Source of the DNA: Pseudomonas fluorescens
Lineage (GTDB): Bacteria > Pseudomonadota > Gammaproteobacteria > Pseudomonadales > Pseudomonadaceae
Assembly: GCF_900636825.1 (NCBI RefSeq)
Contig: NZ_LR134318.1
Coordinates: 4,646,001-4,710,000, forward strand
DNA: 64,000 bases
Direction of reading: 5' to 3'
A model generated the notes under the pieces. That model saw only the letters and a list, made by a program, of their open reading frames with translations, was not told the origin of the DNA and did not search any database. Below, piece after piece: positions 38,182 to 47,261 of the stretch. The translations under genes were made by a program, and so were the position numbers. Every line of letters starts with the position of its first letter. The first letter of the stretch is position 1.

Positions 38182-40868
38182 ATGAGCAACTCCATCACCG
38201 TACGCCAACCCTTACCGTCACTGACAGTCGTGGGCTGACCGTACGGCGGGTCGACTACTGGCGCGATAATGCCGATAACATAACCGTGACCCGGGTCACG
38301 CGCATGGAGCATGATCTGGCCGGCCGCAGCGTTGCCCAACGGGACCCACGTCTGCCCAGCCCCTGTCTCGTGACAACCTACTCATTGCTGGATCAGCCAT
38401 TGAGAACAGACAGCGTCGATGCCGGCATGCGTTTGAGTCTGCCAGGGCTGGCCGGCCAGACAGTGCAGCGCTGGGATGAGCGCGATGCGGTGTGGCTCAT
38501 GACTTACGACCGGCTAATGCGCGTGCTGAGCGTAACCAATACAGCCATCCCCCAGGACGATGAATTATTCGAATACGCCGATGCCTCGGCGGATGCCGGA
38601 AACAATCTGCGGGGACGACATCAGCGCCTGACTGATCCTTCAGGCTGCGCAGAAGTGCACAGCTACAGCCTCGCCGGCCACCCCCAGCGAGAGACCCGAA
38701 CCTTTCACGATAATAAATCGTTCACCAGCCAACGCACCTATGGTCCGCTGGGTGCGGTCGTAGCGCTTGCGGATGCCGGCCAGCATCAACAGACGATGTT
38801 TTACGATCAAGCCGGGCAACTCAAAGCCACACGTCTGACTTTAAGAGACCGGATCGAGGATTGGTGGGTGCTGCTCAACGCGCAATACAACGCCGCCGGA
38901 CAGCTTGTCTTGCAAGAGATTGGCAACGGCGTCAGCGTTCATTGGCACTACGACCCGGCCAATTCCCGCCTCGTCAGGCAATGGGCGCACAAAGGCAACG
39001 AACCGCCCATTCAGGACTTTGAATACACATACGATCCTGTGGGGATGATCACCAGAATCTTCGATGCCGCCGTCAAACCGGTTTTTTTTGCTAATCAGCG
39101 CTGCGACGGCACGCGTACCTTCACCTACGATTCCATCTATCAATTGAGCAGCGCCACCGGGTGCAGTGCCGCCGCACAGTCAAAAACCGCGGCCCGTCCG
39201 CAATCCTGTGATCCCAGAGACCTGCGCAACTACCGTCAAACCTACGAATATGACGACGGCGGCAATCTGACCAGGATCATTCATGTGCGTGAGGGAGCAA
39301 GCCATACCCGCCATATATTCATCGACCCTCACAGCAATCGAGGCGTACTGCACGAATCCGACGATCCGCCTCCGGATTTCAGCCGGCTGTTTGATCCGCA
39401 CGGCAACCTGCTGGAACGATTGCCGGGCCAGCCGTTGCGGTGGAACAGCCGCGATCAGTTGCAATCAGTGGAAATGATCTCCCGCTCCGACGGTCAGGAA
39501 GATGCAGAACACTGCTGGTACAGCCAGGGCGTGAGAGTCTGCAAACGCCACGATCACTACGGCAGGAATGCCCGCCACTTTCACCAGGTACGTTACCTGC
39601 CCGGGCTCGAAATCTCGTGCAAGGACAATGGCGAAGAGCTGCATGCCATCACCGTCATGACCGGAGCGGGCACTGTGCGCTGCCTGTACTGGCAGAGCGA
39701 TCCGGCAAACGTTGGCAGTACGCAATTGCGGTATGGCCTGAACGATCACCTGAATTCATGTCTGATCGAACTTGATCAGCGTGCGCAGATGATCAGCTGC
39801 GAGCAATTCTTTCCGTTCGGCGCCACAGCCGCCTTCACGTTGCGCTCTGATATCGAAGTCGACTACAAAATCATCCGGTACAGCGGCAAGGAACTGGATC
39901 GCAGCGGGCTCTATTATTATGGCGAACGCTATTACGCTCCGTGGCTGGGTCGCTGGACGCAACCGGACCGACACGGAATCGCCGATGGGTTGAATCTGTA
40001 TTGCATGACCGGTAACAACCCGATCAACTTTATCGACCAGCAAGGCGCGACCAAAGTACCTGCACAAACCAGCATTGCGATGCCTACTCCCGGCTCCTCA
40101 CGCCGACCGTCCTCATCAACCGCCGGAGCGCCAGATCCGGTGACCGATCCCCAGGCCAACCCCCCCGGGCACCTTCCCCCCCAACCTGAGCAAACGTGGC
40201 GCGAGCGGGTCAAGTCGGCCGCGCTGACAGCCGTCAACTCCAGAGTCGGAATAGCCCTGCTGCCTGTCGGCACATCATCGCCTGCCAACGCAGCCGTCGT
40301 CAGCGCCATTTTGACTGCATCGGCACAACTGGCACTGCACGCCTCGCTGTTCAATCCCATCTGGTCTCCGCCCGGCACATGGGACCCGAACAGCGGTGGC
40401 GCATTGCCGCCCGTCGATGTCACGCAGAATGCCAACCGAGTATTCAACCTCGCCACCGTCGGCGTCACCTTGGCTGCGACCGTGGGCGGGATGATTCTGG
40501 GGCCAGTGGTGGGCGGACTCGTTGATGAGTTGAGGGGCACCAAGCTCAAGGCAGACAAAGACAAGCGGGCTGGGGCAGCGCTGGACACCACAGAACAGCT
40601 GATCGCCAAGCTGCAATTAAAGGAAAACCCGACGAGGAAGGCATTGGACGCTTTGCATGACCAGATATTGGAGGCGGAAGAGTTGGCCGGGATCACTTGG
40701 CGAAGCATGGGCATGCTCGAGAAAATATCCCGAATGCGCCCCATGGATGACTCAGGTTCGTCGCGCAGAAGTTCGACTTCCTTTATTGGAGCCCAGACCA
40801 GCGCGTTTCGGCGAGACGATCCCTCTCGTACGCGCACACTTAGAAGCTGCACAGGTAGAAAGAGCTAA
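38182..40868 (+). CDS. tccC: TccC-type Rhs toxin subunit 1, apparent frameshift at start
   Basis: TccC family protein of about 895 residues. The natural start is ATG 38182, two bases after the tcB stop, reading MSNS as in TccC relatives. That frame stops after 18 codons. The conserved body (HHRTPTLTVTDSRGLTVRRV) is one frame away, so one base appears missing near 38192. In the body frame the only starts lie well inside tcB (from 38091). Rhs/YD repeats fill the first 580 residues. The Rhs core is RYYAPWLGRWTQPDRHGIAD followed by NNPINFIDQQG, where the protein is expected to self-cleave. The last 270 residues are a Pro-rich linker and an orphan domain with a Gly-rich hydrophobic segment (40450-40530). 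Confidence 0.85.
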
Positions 40869-40946
40869 CGCGCTACGGTGCTTATCGTTTCGGGCCGGGG
40901 CCATGCTATGGTCTCGCCCCGACTTTCCTCACTGTTTGCGCCCAGC

Positions 40947-42707
40947 ATGCTGCCGACTTCCCGTACCCTGCGTCTGTCGTTATATACCTTGCTTATTGTT
41001 GCCGGCACGGTGCTCGCCGCAACCCTGGCCATCCGTCACGCCGAACGTCAGGCGCTGGAAGAGGACGCGGTGCGTGCCAATCAGCAACTGGCGTTGTACG
41101 CCAACTCCCTGCACACCCTGATCGATCGTTATCGCGCGCTCCCCGCAGTGCTCGCGCTGGATCCGCAATTGCGTTCAGCGCTGGCCGGTCCGGTCGATGC
41201 CGAACAGCAAGCGGCGCTTAACCTGAAGCTGGAAAAGATCAACGGCGCCGCGCAGTCTTCAACCCTTGAACTGCTTGATCACACTGGCCTGGCGGTGGCC
41301 GCGAGTAACTGGCGCTTGCCGAGCAGTTATGTCGGCCACAACTATGGTTTCCGCCCGTATTTCAGCCAGACGCGCACGCAGGGCACCGGGCGCTTTTACG
41401 CGGTGGGCGTGACCAGCGGCATTCCCGGTTACTTCCTGTCCAGCGCGGTACTCGACGACAACCGGCAGTTCCTCGGGGCGATGGTGGTCAAGCTGGAATT
41501 CCCCGAGCTTGAGCGCGAATGGAGCCAGGGCAGCGACACCCTGCTGGTCAGTGACGCGCGCGGGATTGTGTTTATCGCCAACCAGCCCGGCTGGCGTTAT
41601 CGCGCGTTGCGGCCGCTGAGCGCCAGCGACATGGCCGAGATCAAAGCCACCCGCCAGTACGACAAACAATCGCTGGTGCCGTTGACGCATCTGCCGTTGC
41701 GCCGCTTCGACGACAATAGTGATCTGCGCCGGGTCGAAGGCCCGCAAGGCACGGCGGACTATTTGTGGGAATCGCTGCCGCTGACTGCCGAAGGCTGGAC
41801 CCTGCACTTGCTGCGTCGGCCGCAGGTAGCGTTCGAGGATTTGCGCAACGCGGGGCTCGCGGCCGCTGGCGTGTGGCTGGCATTGGTATTTTTGCTGCTG
41901 TTCCTCAACCAGCGCTGGCGGCTGGCAAAGATGCGCCAGCGCAGTCGCGAGGAGCTTGAACAACTGGTCGAAGAACGCACCCGCGACTTGCGCACGGCGC
42001 AGGAGGGTCTGGTGCAATCGGCCAAACTTGCCGCGCTTGGCCAGATGTCGGCGGCGCTGGCCCATGAAATCAATCAACCGCTCACCGCTCAGCGCATGCA
42101 ACTGGCAACCTTGCGCCTGCTGCTCGACCATGGCCGCGTCGACGATGCGTACAAAGCGCTGAAGCCGGTGGACGACATGCTCACGCGCATGGCGGCCCTC
42201 ACCGGCCATCTCAAGACCTTCGCCCGCAAGAGCCCCAGTGGTCTGCGCGAGCGCCTGGATCTGGCCGCGGTGGTCGATCAATCGTTACAGTTGCTCGACG
42301 CACGGCTGCGCGACGAACAGGTCAGTCTGGTGCTGCATCTGACCCGTCCGGCGTGGGTGCGCGGCGATGCGATCCGCCTCGAACAGGTATTGATCAATCT
42401 GCTGCGCAACGCCCTTGATGCGATGCAGGGCAAAGCCTGCAAACGCCTGGAAATTCGCCTGGAGGCCGACGAACAACTGTGGCGGCTGAGCGTGATCGAC
42501 AACGGCGGCGGGATTGCCCAAGCGCATCTCGACCAGGTGTTCGACCCGTTCTTCACCACCAAACCCGTGGGTGACGGGCTGGGACTGGGCCTGGCGGTGT
42601 CGTTCGCAATCGTGCATGAATCCGGCGGTCGCCTGAGCGCCGAGAATGGCGACAGTGGCGCAGTGTTCAGCCTGACGCTGCCGATTGATCTGGAGGCGCA
42701 CATTTGA
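40947..42707 (+). CDS. mifS: MifS/DctB-like sensor histidine kinase
   Basis: 586 residues from ATG 40947 (MLPTSRTLRLSLYTLL). A longer start at 40878 is possible but begins 9 bp after tccC1. TM1 is at about residues 8-28. The periplasmic double-Cache region (about 30-300) has YFSQTRTQGTGRFYAVGVTS. TM2 is at about 300-322. HisKA has AALAHEINQPLTAQRM. HATPase N-box is INLLRNALDAM, with G boxes DNGGGIA and GDGLGLGLAVS. It is in an operon with the response regulator (stop and start overlap by 1 bp). DctB-type kinases sense C4-dicarboxylates; MifS of P. aeruginosa serves alpha-ketoglutarate use. A nearby transporter supports this role. Confidence 0.85.
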   Translation: MLPTSRTLRLSLYTLLIVAGTVLAATLAIRHAERQALEEDAVRANQQLALYANSLHTLIDRYRALPAVLALDPQLRSALAGPVDAEQQAALNLKLEKINGAAQSSTLELLDHTGLAVAASNWRLPSSYVGHNYGFRPYFSQTRTQGTGRFYAVGVTSGIPGYFLSSAVLDDNRQFLGAMVVKLEFPELEREWSQGSDTLLVSDARGIVFIANQPGWRYRALRPLSASDMAEIKATRQYDKQSLVPLTHLPLRRFDDNSDLRRVEGPQGTADYLWESLPLTAEGWTLHLLRRPQVAFEDLRNAGLAAAGVWLALVFLLLFLNQRWRLAKMRQRSREELEQLVEERTRDLRTAQEGLVQSAKLAALGQMSAALAHEINQPLTAQRMQLATLRLLLDHGRVDDAYKALKPVDDMLTRMAALTGHLKTFARKSPSGLRERLDLAAVVDQSLQLLDARLRDEQVSLVLHLTRPAWVRGDAIRLEQVLINLLRNALDAMQGKACKRLEIRLEADEQLWRLSVIDNGGGIAQAHLDQVFDPFFTTKPVGDGLGLGLAVSFAIVHESGGRLSAENGDSGAVFSLTLPIDLEAHI

Positions 42708-44035
42708 TGCTCAACGCGGTGATGGTGGTCGATGACGAAAGCAGCATTCGCAGCGCGGTCGAACAATGGCTGAGCCTGTCGGGCTTCGAGGTGCAGTTGT
42801 TCAGCCGCGCCGAAGATTGCCTCGCCGCCCTGCCCGCGCATTTTGCCGGGGTGATTCTCAGCGACGTGCGCATGCCCGGCATCGGAGGCCTGGCGTTGCT
42901 CGCTGAAGTGCAGAAACGCGATGCCGACCTGCCGGTGATTTTGCTCACCGGCCACGGCGATGTGCCAATGGCGGTCGAGGCGATGCGCGACGGTGCGTAC
43001 GACTTCCTCGAAAAACCCTTCAGCCCGGAGACCCTGCTCGGCAGCTTGCGCCGCGCGCTCGACAAGCGGCGGCTGGTTTTGGAAAACCGCGCCTTGCACG
43101 CACAGGCCGATAACCGCGCCCGACTCGATGCGACATTGCTCGGCGTTTCGCGCAGTTTGCAAACCTTGCGCCGGCAGGTACTGGATCTGGCGACGTTGCC
43201 GGTCAACGTGTTGATCCGTGGCGAAACCGGCAGCGGCAAGGAACTCGTCGCCCGCTGCCTGCACGATTTCGGCCCGCGCGCGAACAAGCCGTTTGTGGCG
43301 TTGAACTGCGCGGCCATCCCTGAACAATTGTTTGAAGCCGAGCTGTTCGGCCATGAAAGCGGCGCGTTTACTGGCGCCTCGGGCAAACGCATCGGCAAGC
43401 TCGAATACGCCGATGGCGGCACGCTGTTCCTCGATGAAATCGAAAGCATGCCACTGGCTCAACAGGTCAAATTGCTGCGGGTATTGCAGGAACAGAAGCT
43501 CGAACGATTGGGCTCGAATCAGAGTATTCGCGTGGATCTGCGGATCGTTGCGGCGACCAAACCCGATCTGCTCGACGAGGCGCGCGCCGGCCGCTTTCGC
43601 GAAGACCTCGCGTATCGGCTGAATGTCGCTGAACTGCGCTTGCCGCCGCTGCGTGATCGCCGCGAAGATATTCCGCTGCTCTTCGAAACCTTCGCCCAGA
43701 GTGCCGCGCAACGTCTGGGGCGCACATTTCCGCCGTTGAGCGGCGCGCAGTTGAGCCATTTGCTCAGCCATGACTGGCCAGGCAACGTGCGTGAACTGGC
43801 GAACGTTGCCGAGCGGCAAGTGCTGGGGCTGGACGAACCGGCACCGGGGATTGATCCGGGTCAGTCATTGGCCGCGCAACAGGAAGCGTTCGAAGCACAA
43901 TGCCTGCGCGCGGCGTTGACGCGACACAAGGGCGATGTCAAAGCGGTGCTTGAAGAACTGCAACTGCCGCGCCGCACATTCAACGAGAAGATGCAGCGGC
44001 ATGGGTTGAGTCGGGAGATGTTTGTCAGCCCGTGA
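42707..44035 (+). CDS. mifR: MifR/DctD-like sigma-54 response regulator
   Basis: 442 residues. Receiver domain with acidic VDDE near residue 9 and phosphorylation site D53 (LSDVRMPG). AAA+ domain about 140-370 with Walker A GETGSGKE, the sigma-54 contact loop GAFTGA, and Walker B GGTLFLDEIE. C-terminal Fis-type helix-turn-helix (LEELQLPRRTFNEKMQRHGL). It should activate sigma-54 promoters such as the one found at 47183 upstream of the MHS transporter. Start ATG 42707 overlaps the mifS stop by 1 bp. The toxin gene tccC2 now separates it from that transporter. Confidence 0.88.
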   Translation: MLNAVMVVDDESSIRSAVEQWLSLSGFEVQLFSRAEDCLAALPAHFAGVILSDVRMPGIGGLALLAEVQKRDADLPVILLTGHGDVPMAVEAMRDGAYDFLEKPFSPETLLGSLRRALDKRRLVLENRALHAQADNRARLDATLLGVSRSLQTLRRQVLDLATLPVNVLIRGETGSGKELVARCLHDFGPRANKPFVALNCAAIPEQLFEAELFGHESGAFTGASGKRIGKLEYADGGTLFLDEIESMPLAQQVKLLRVLQEQKLERLGSNQSIRVDLRIVAATKPDLLDEARAGRFREDLAYRLNVAELRLPPLRDRREDIPLLFETFAQSAAQRLGRTFPPLSGAQLSHLLSHDWPGNVRELANVAERQVLGLDEPAPGIDPGQSLAAQQEAFEAQCLRAALTRHKGDVKAVLEELQLPRRTFNEKMQRHGLSREMFVSP

Positions 44036-44057
44036 GTACCGGTGAAGCCCGCCTCCC

Positions 44058-44077
44058 CCCTGTCAACTCTGTCAGGT
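44058..44077. promoter_or_regulatory. Lux-box-like operator upstream of tccC2
   Basis: CCCTGTCAACTCTGTCAGGT: CTGT-N8-TCAG, one mismatch from the consensus right half (ACAG). It is followed by GTTACGG, as at 33607. The centre lies 73 bp from ATG 44141. GATAGA lies 32 bp downstream of the centre, mirroring GATAGC at the tcB site. Confidence 0.6.
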
Positions 44078-44140
44078 TACGGATGTCGTTGGAGTGGATA
44101 GAGTGACACACGCGACTCTGATCTTGCAGGGGAAGACGCG

Positions 44141-47056
44141 ATGGCCGAGCGACCGTTCAAGCGCAACACAGTGTCTGCGGTCGCTGAGTTGTCGAACAGT
44201 GTTCACGACAGAGGTAGCTCCTTACGAATATCCTCTGGCCACAGAGCGTCGAACATACGCGCTCATCGGCGCACGCCCACCCTGGCGGCGAAGGATAGCC
44301 GCGGCGGTACTGTGCGTGTGGTTGATTATTTGCGCACGTTGCCACACGAACCGGCAATCGCGCTGATCAAGCGCCAGCATTTTGATGTGCCTGGACGCTT
44401 GGTAGCACAAAGCGATCCTCGTTTGGAAAACCCTGCGATTTCCACTGTCTACGCCTTGAGCGGCTTGCCACTTGAAGTATCCAGCGCTGACGCCGGCTGG
44501 CGACTGACACTGCCGGGATTGGCGGGCCTCCCTCTGCAATGCTGGGATGGTCGCGGCAGTCACTGGCGAATCGACTACGACGATCAACTGCGCATGGTAG
44601 CCATCGAGGAAAGTGCCATTGGGGATGTCGACAGCTTTTTTTATGCCGATGCATCTGCCGAGGCTGATGTAAATTCGCGCGGGCAGTTGATTGAACAAAC
44701 CGATGCCTCGGGCAGCTTGAAATTCGCCAGTTTCAGTTTGTCGGGGGCTGCATTATGCGAAACCCGAACGTTTCATGACGGCGAGGCATTCTCCAGCTAT
44801 TGGGTGCTCGGGCCTGATGGCGCAGTGTTAGAACAAACCGATGCCGGTGGCCATCGCCGCCGCTCACGCTACGATATCGCCCAGCAACTCCAATCCGTTC
44901 AATTACAGGTCAGAGGGCAACCCGGCTGGCAAGAGCTGATGCTGGATACGCAGTACGATGCCAGCGGAAAGATGATCGAGCAAAAGAATGGCAATAACGT
45001 CACAAGCACCTGGCGCTATCACGAGGCCGATGGCCGCCTGTATCAACACACGGCGCAGGTCGGTCAGCAGCCGCCCCTACAGGATGTTTCGTATGAGTAT
45101 GATCCGGTAGGCAATCTCACCTGTGCGTTCGACCGAACGTTTGTCCCGACCTTTTTCCGCAACCAGCGAGTCGATGGTCGGCGCGAATTCATCTACGACT
45201 CACTGTACCGATTGCACTCCGCTACCGGGTACGACGATTGCCCTCCCTCCGACATCCCCGGCCTGCCCTCGCCCACTCACCCTGACGATCGGCGCAACTA
45301 CGTCCAGACTTACACATACGATCACGGGGGCAACCTGACGGAACTGCGCCATCAGCGCGACGGCAAGCAATACACTCGCCATATGCGCATCGAACCGATC
45401 AGTAATCGGGGCATACGCTGGACCGAAGGTGATCCCGAGCCAGACTTCAGCAAACTGTTTGACCTGAATGGAAATCTGCTAGCCGTGCAACCCGGTCAGC
45501 CGATGCTGTGGACCGCACTTGGGGAATTGGCCAAAGTGACGCTGGTGCATCGCGATGAAAGCTCCGACGACGATGAAGTGTACCGGTACTCCCAAGGCTC
45601 GCGAGTCTATAAACGTCTGAACAGATACGCTGGCGCGATCAACCACTTCCGGGACGTTCGCTATCTGCCAGGGCTGGAGATCCGCCGTCAGCATAACGGC
45701 GAAGAACTGCATGTCATCACCCTGGGCAACGTTCGCTGCCTGAAATGGGTGGCGAGCCCACCCTCGGGCGTCGATGAGTTTCAACTGCGTTATAGCCTGC
45801 ATGACCCGCTGGGCTCGTGCGTCATGGAAGTGGATCACCAGGCAGCGGTAATCACTCATGAAGGCTATTACCCCTTCGGTGGGACCGCGTGGATGGCGGC
45901 CCGCTCGGCAATCGAAGCGCCGTACAAATTCATCCGATACTCCGGCAAGGAGATGGATGTCAGTGGCCTGTATTACTACGGTGCACGTTACTACGCGCCT
46001 TGGTTGCAACGCTGGATCAGTCCCGACCTTGCCGGCGCGGTAGACGGGCTGAATCTTTACGGCTTCGTTGGAAACAATCCCCTTTCCTATGTCGACCATG
46101 ATGGCCAAACACGCTTCGGGGTGGAGACCAAAGCGGAACGCGATGCCCGCAAAGCCAGTAGCGCAAGCGAGCTACGCAAGCAGTCGGCGAACGCCAACCT
46201 GTCCAGAGCGATAGAACGACATTTCCAGTTTCTGAAAATTCTCGATCAGCGTGTCAGCGCAGTCTCCTCGCAGGTCAAGAATCTGCATTCCGGCAGTGCG
46301 CTGGCGGGCAGCATCGCCAAACGCAGCGGAGCGTTCGTTGCTAAACAAACGGTCAGCTATGGCGTCGGCATAGGCGTTGGTGCGCTGACCGGAGTGCTGG
46401 GTACCGGCCTCGGCCCCGTCGGTACCGCGTTTGGCGTCTCTCTCGGTTTTGGCGCAAAAGCGGCAACCAGTCTGGCCATCGATTATGTTCTGGAAAAGCG
46501 GGGTATATCGACTTCCATCGCCCTCAAATCACGCAAATTGAACCCTGAGAAGGTCATGCAGAAACGGGAATACAGAAGCGCGGATCTGTTCGGGTACGCT
46601 GCCCTGAAATGGAAAAAAACGTTTGATGGTGTCAAGGATCCGACTGAACTGAACACGATCAAAGGGCTCAATGTGGCAATCCCGTTAGCCGGCTCCGCGG
46701 CAATGAAATTACACGACACCCCGCTGGCCGGGGAGATCGGCGCAATGATAGGCGTTGTGAGCGGAGCCATGGAAATCATTTACGAAGCTGAAAGGGCAAG
46801 AAATGGAATGACTCCCGCAATGGAGCAGAAACTCGCGAGCCTGCGCGGATATGTCCCTCAGTTGATCGATCTTCTGGATCGGGGCTTGGAGGAAGTCAAC
46901 GCCAGTTTCGATGCTGCCAATCGGGACTCTACCCATCACAACAAAATGCTTGTGAAGCTTTTCGGCAAAGGTGACGGTGTTTCTCGCGAAAGCATGGCGC
47001 AAGCGACAAACGCTACGATTGGCAGATTGAGAAACCTCCATTCGATGCTCCACTGA
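44141..47056 (+). CDS. tccC: TccC-type Rhs toxin subunit 2
   Basis: 971 residues, complete. RBS GGGGAAG precedes ATG 44141. After an unusual 40-residue lead (MAERPFKRNTVSAVAELSNS) comes the conserved RRTPTLAAKDSRGGTVRVVD. Rhs/YD repeats fill the next 570 residues. The Rhs core is at about 616-655 (RYYAPWLQRWISPDLAGAVD, NNPLSYVDHDG), the expected self-cleavage site. The remaining 316 residues are a variable toxin domain with a coiled-coil-like start, a Gly-rich hydrophobic stretch (about 740-785) and a helical end. It matches none of the TccC toxins I know (ADP-ribosyltransferases, deamidases). It sits alone with its own operator, 10 kb from the other Tc genes. Confidence 0.9.
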   Translation: MAERPFKRNTVSAVAELSNSVHDRGSSLRISSGHRASNIRAHRRTPTLAAKDSRGGTVRVVDYLRTLPHEPAIALIKRQHFDVPGRLVAQSDPRLENPAISTVYALSGLPLEVSSADAGWRLTLPGLAGLPLQCWDGRGSHWRIDYDDQLRMVAIEESAIGDVDSFFYADASAEADVNSRGQLIEQTDASGSLKFASFSLSGAALCETRTFHDGEAFSSYWVLGPDGAVLEQTDAGGHRRRSRYDIAQQLQSVQLQVRGQPGWQELMLDTQYDASGKMIEQKNGNNVTSTWRYHEADGRLYQHTAQVGQQPPLQDVSYEYDPVGNLTCAFDRTFVPTFFRNQRVDGRREFIYDSLYRLHSATGYDDCPPSDIPGLPSPTHPDDRRNYVQTYTYDHGGNLTELRHQRDGKQYTRHMRIEPISNRGIRWTEGDPEPDFSKLFDLNGNLLAVQPGQPMLWTALGELAKVTLVHRDESSDDDEVYRYSQGSRVYKRLNRYAGAINHFRDVRYLPGLEIRRQHNGEELHVITLGNVRCLKWVASPPSGVDEFQLRYSLHDPLGSCVMEVDHQAAVITHEGYYPFGGTAWMAARSAIEAPYKFIRYSGKEMDVSGLYYYGARYYAPWLQRWISPDLAGAVDGLNLYGFVGNNPLSYVDHDGQTRFGVETKAERDARKASSASELRKQSANANLSRAIERHFQFLKILDQRVSAVSSQVKNLHSGSALAGSIAKRSGAFVAKQTVSYGVGIGVGALTGVLGTGLGPVGTAFGVSLGFGAKAATSLAIDYVLEKRGISTSIALKSRKLNPEKVMQKREYRSADLFGYAALKWKKTFDGVKDPTELNTIKGLNVAIPLAGSAAMKLHDTPLAGEIGAMIGVVSGAMEIIYEAERARNGMTPAMEQKLASLRGYVPQLIDLLDRGLEEVNASFDAANRDSTHHNKMLVKLFGKGDGVSRESMAQATNATIGRLRNLHSMLH

Positions 47057-47074
47057 CGACGCAGCCTTGGAACG

Positions 47075-47102
47075 TGCCGCCGAAAAATCATTTTCGGCGG
47101 CA
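47075..47102. terminator. Perfect hairpin after tccC2
   Basis: TGCCGCCGAAAA / TTTTCGGCGGCA with loop ATCA, 19 bp after the tccC2 stop. The 12-bp stem is perfect, but no T run follows, so termination is plausible rather than certain. Confidence 0.6.
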
Positions 47103-47182
47103 ATCCGCTTACTGACACAATCGAATAGGCGGATTTCCGCTCACGCGTTTCCGTCACCCCCTCTAAACCGGCCCTCTCCCCG

Positions 47183-47199
47183 TTGGCACAGCTCCTGCT
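47183..47199 (+). promoter_or_regulatory. Sigma-54 promoter of the MHS transporter gene
   Basis: TTGGCACAGCTCCTGCT has GG and GC at the exact -24/-12 spacing of the RpoN consensus (TTGGCACG-N4-TTGCT). It lies 63 bp before the ATG at 47262. The nearby MifR-like activator is the obvious candidate regulator. Confidence 0.8.
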
Positions 47200-47261
47200 A
47201 TAGCCCTCGCAGGCTGCGTTCCAACGCGCTCCACAAAAACAATTAAATGAAGGATCCTTCA

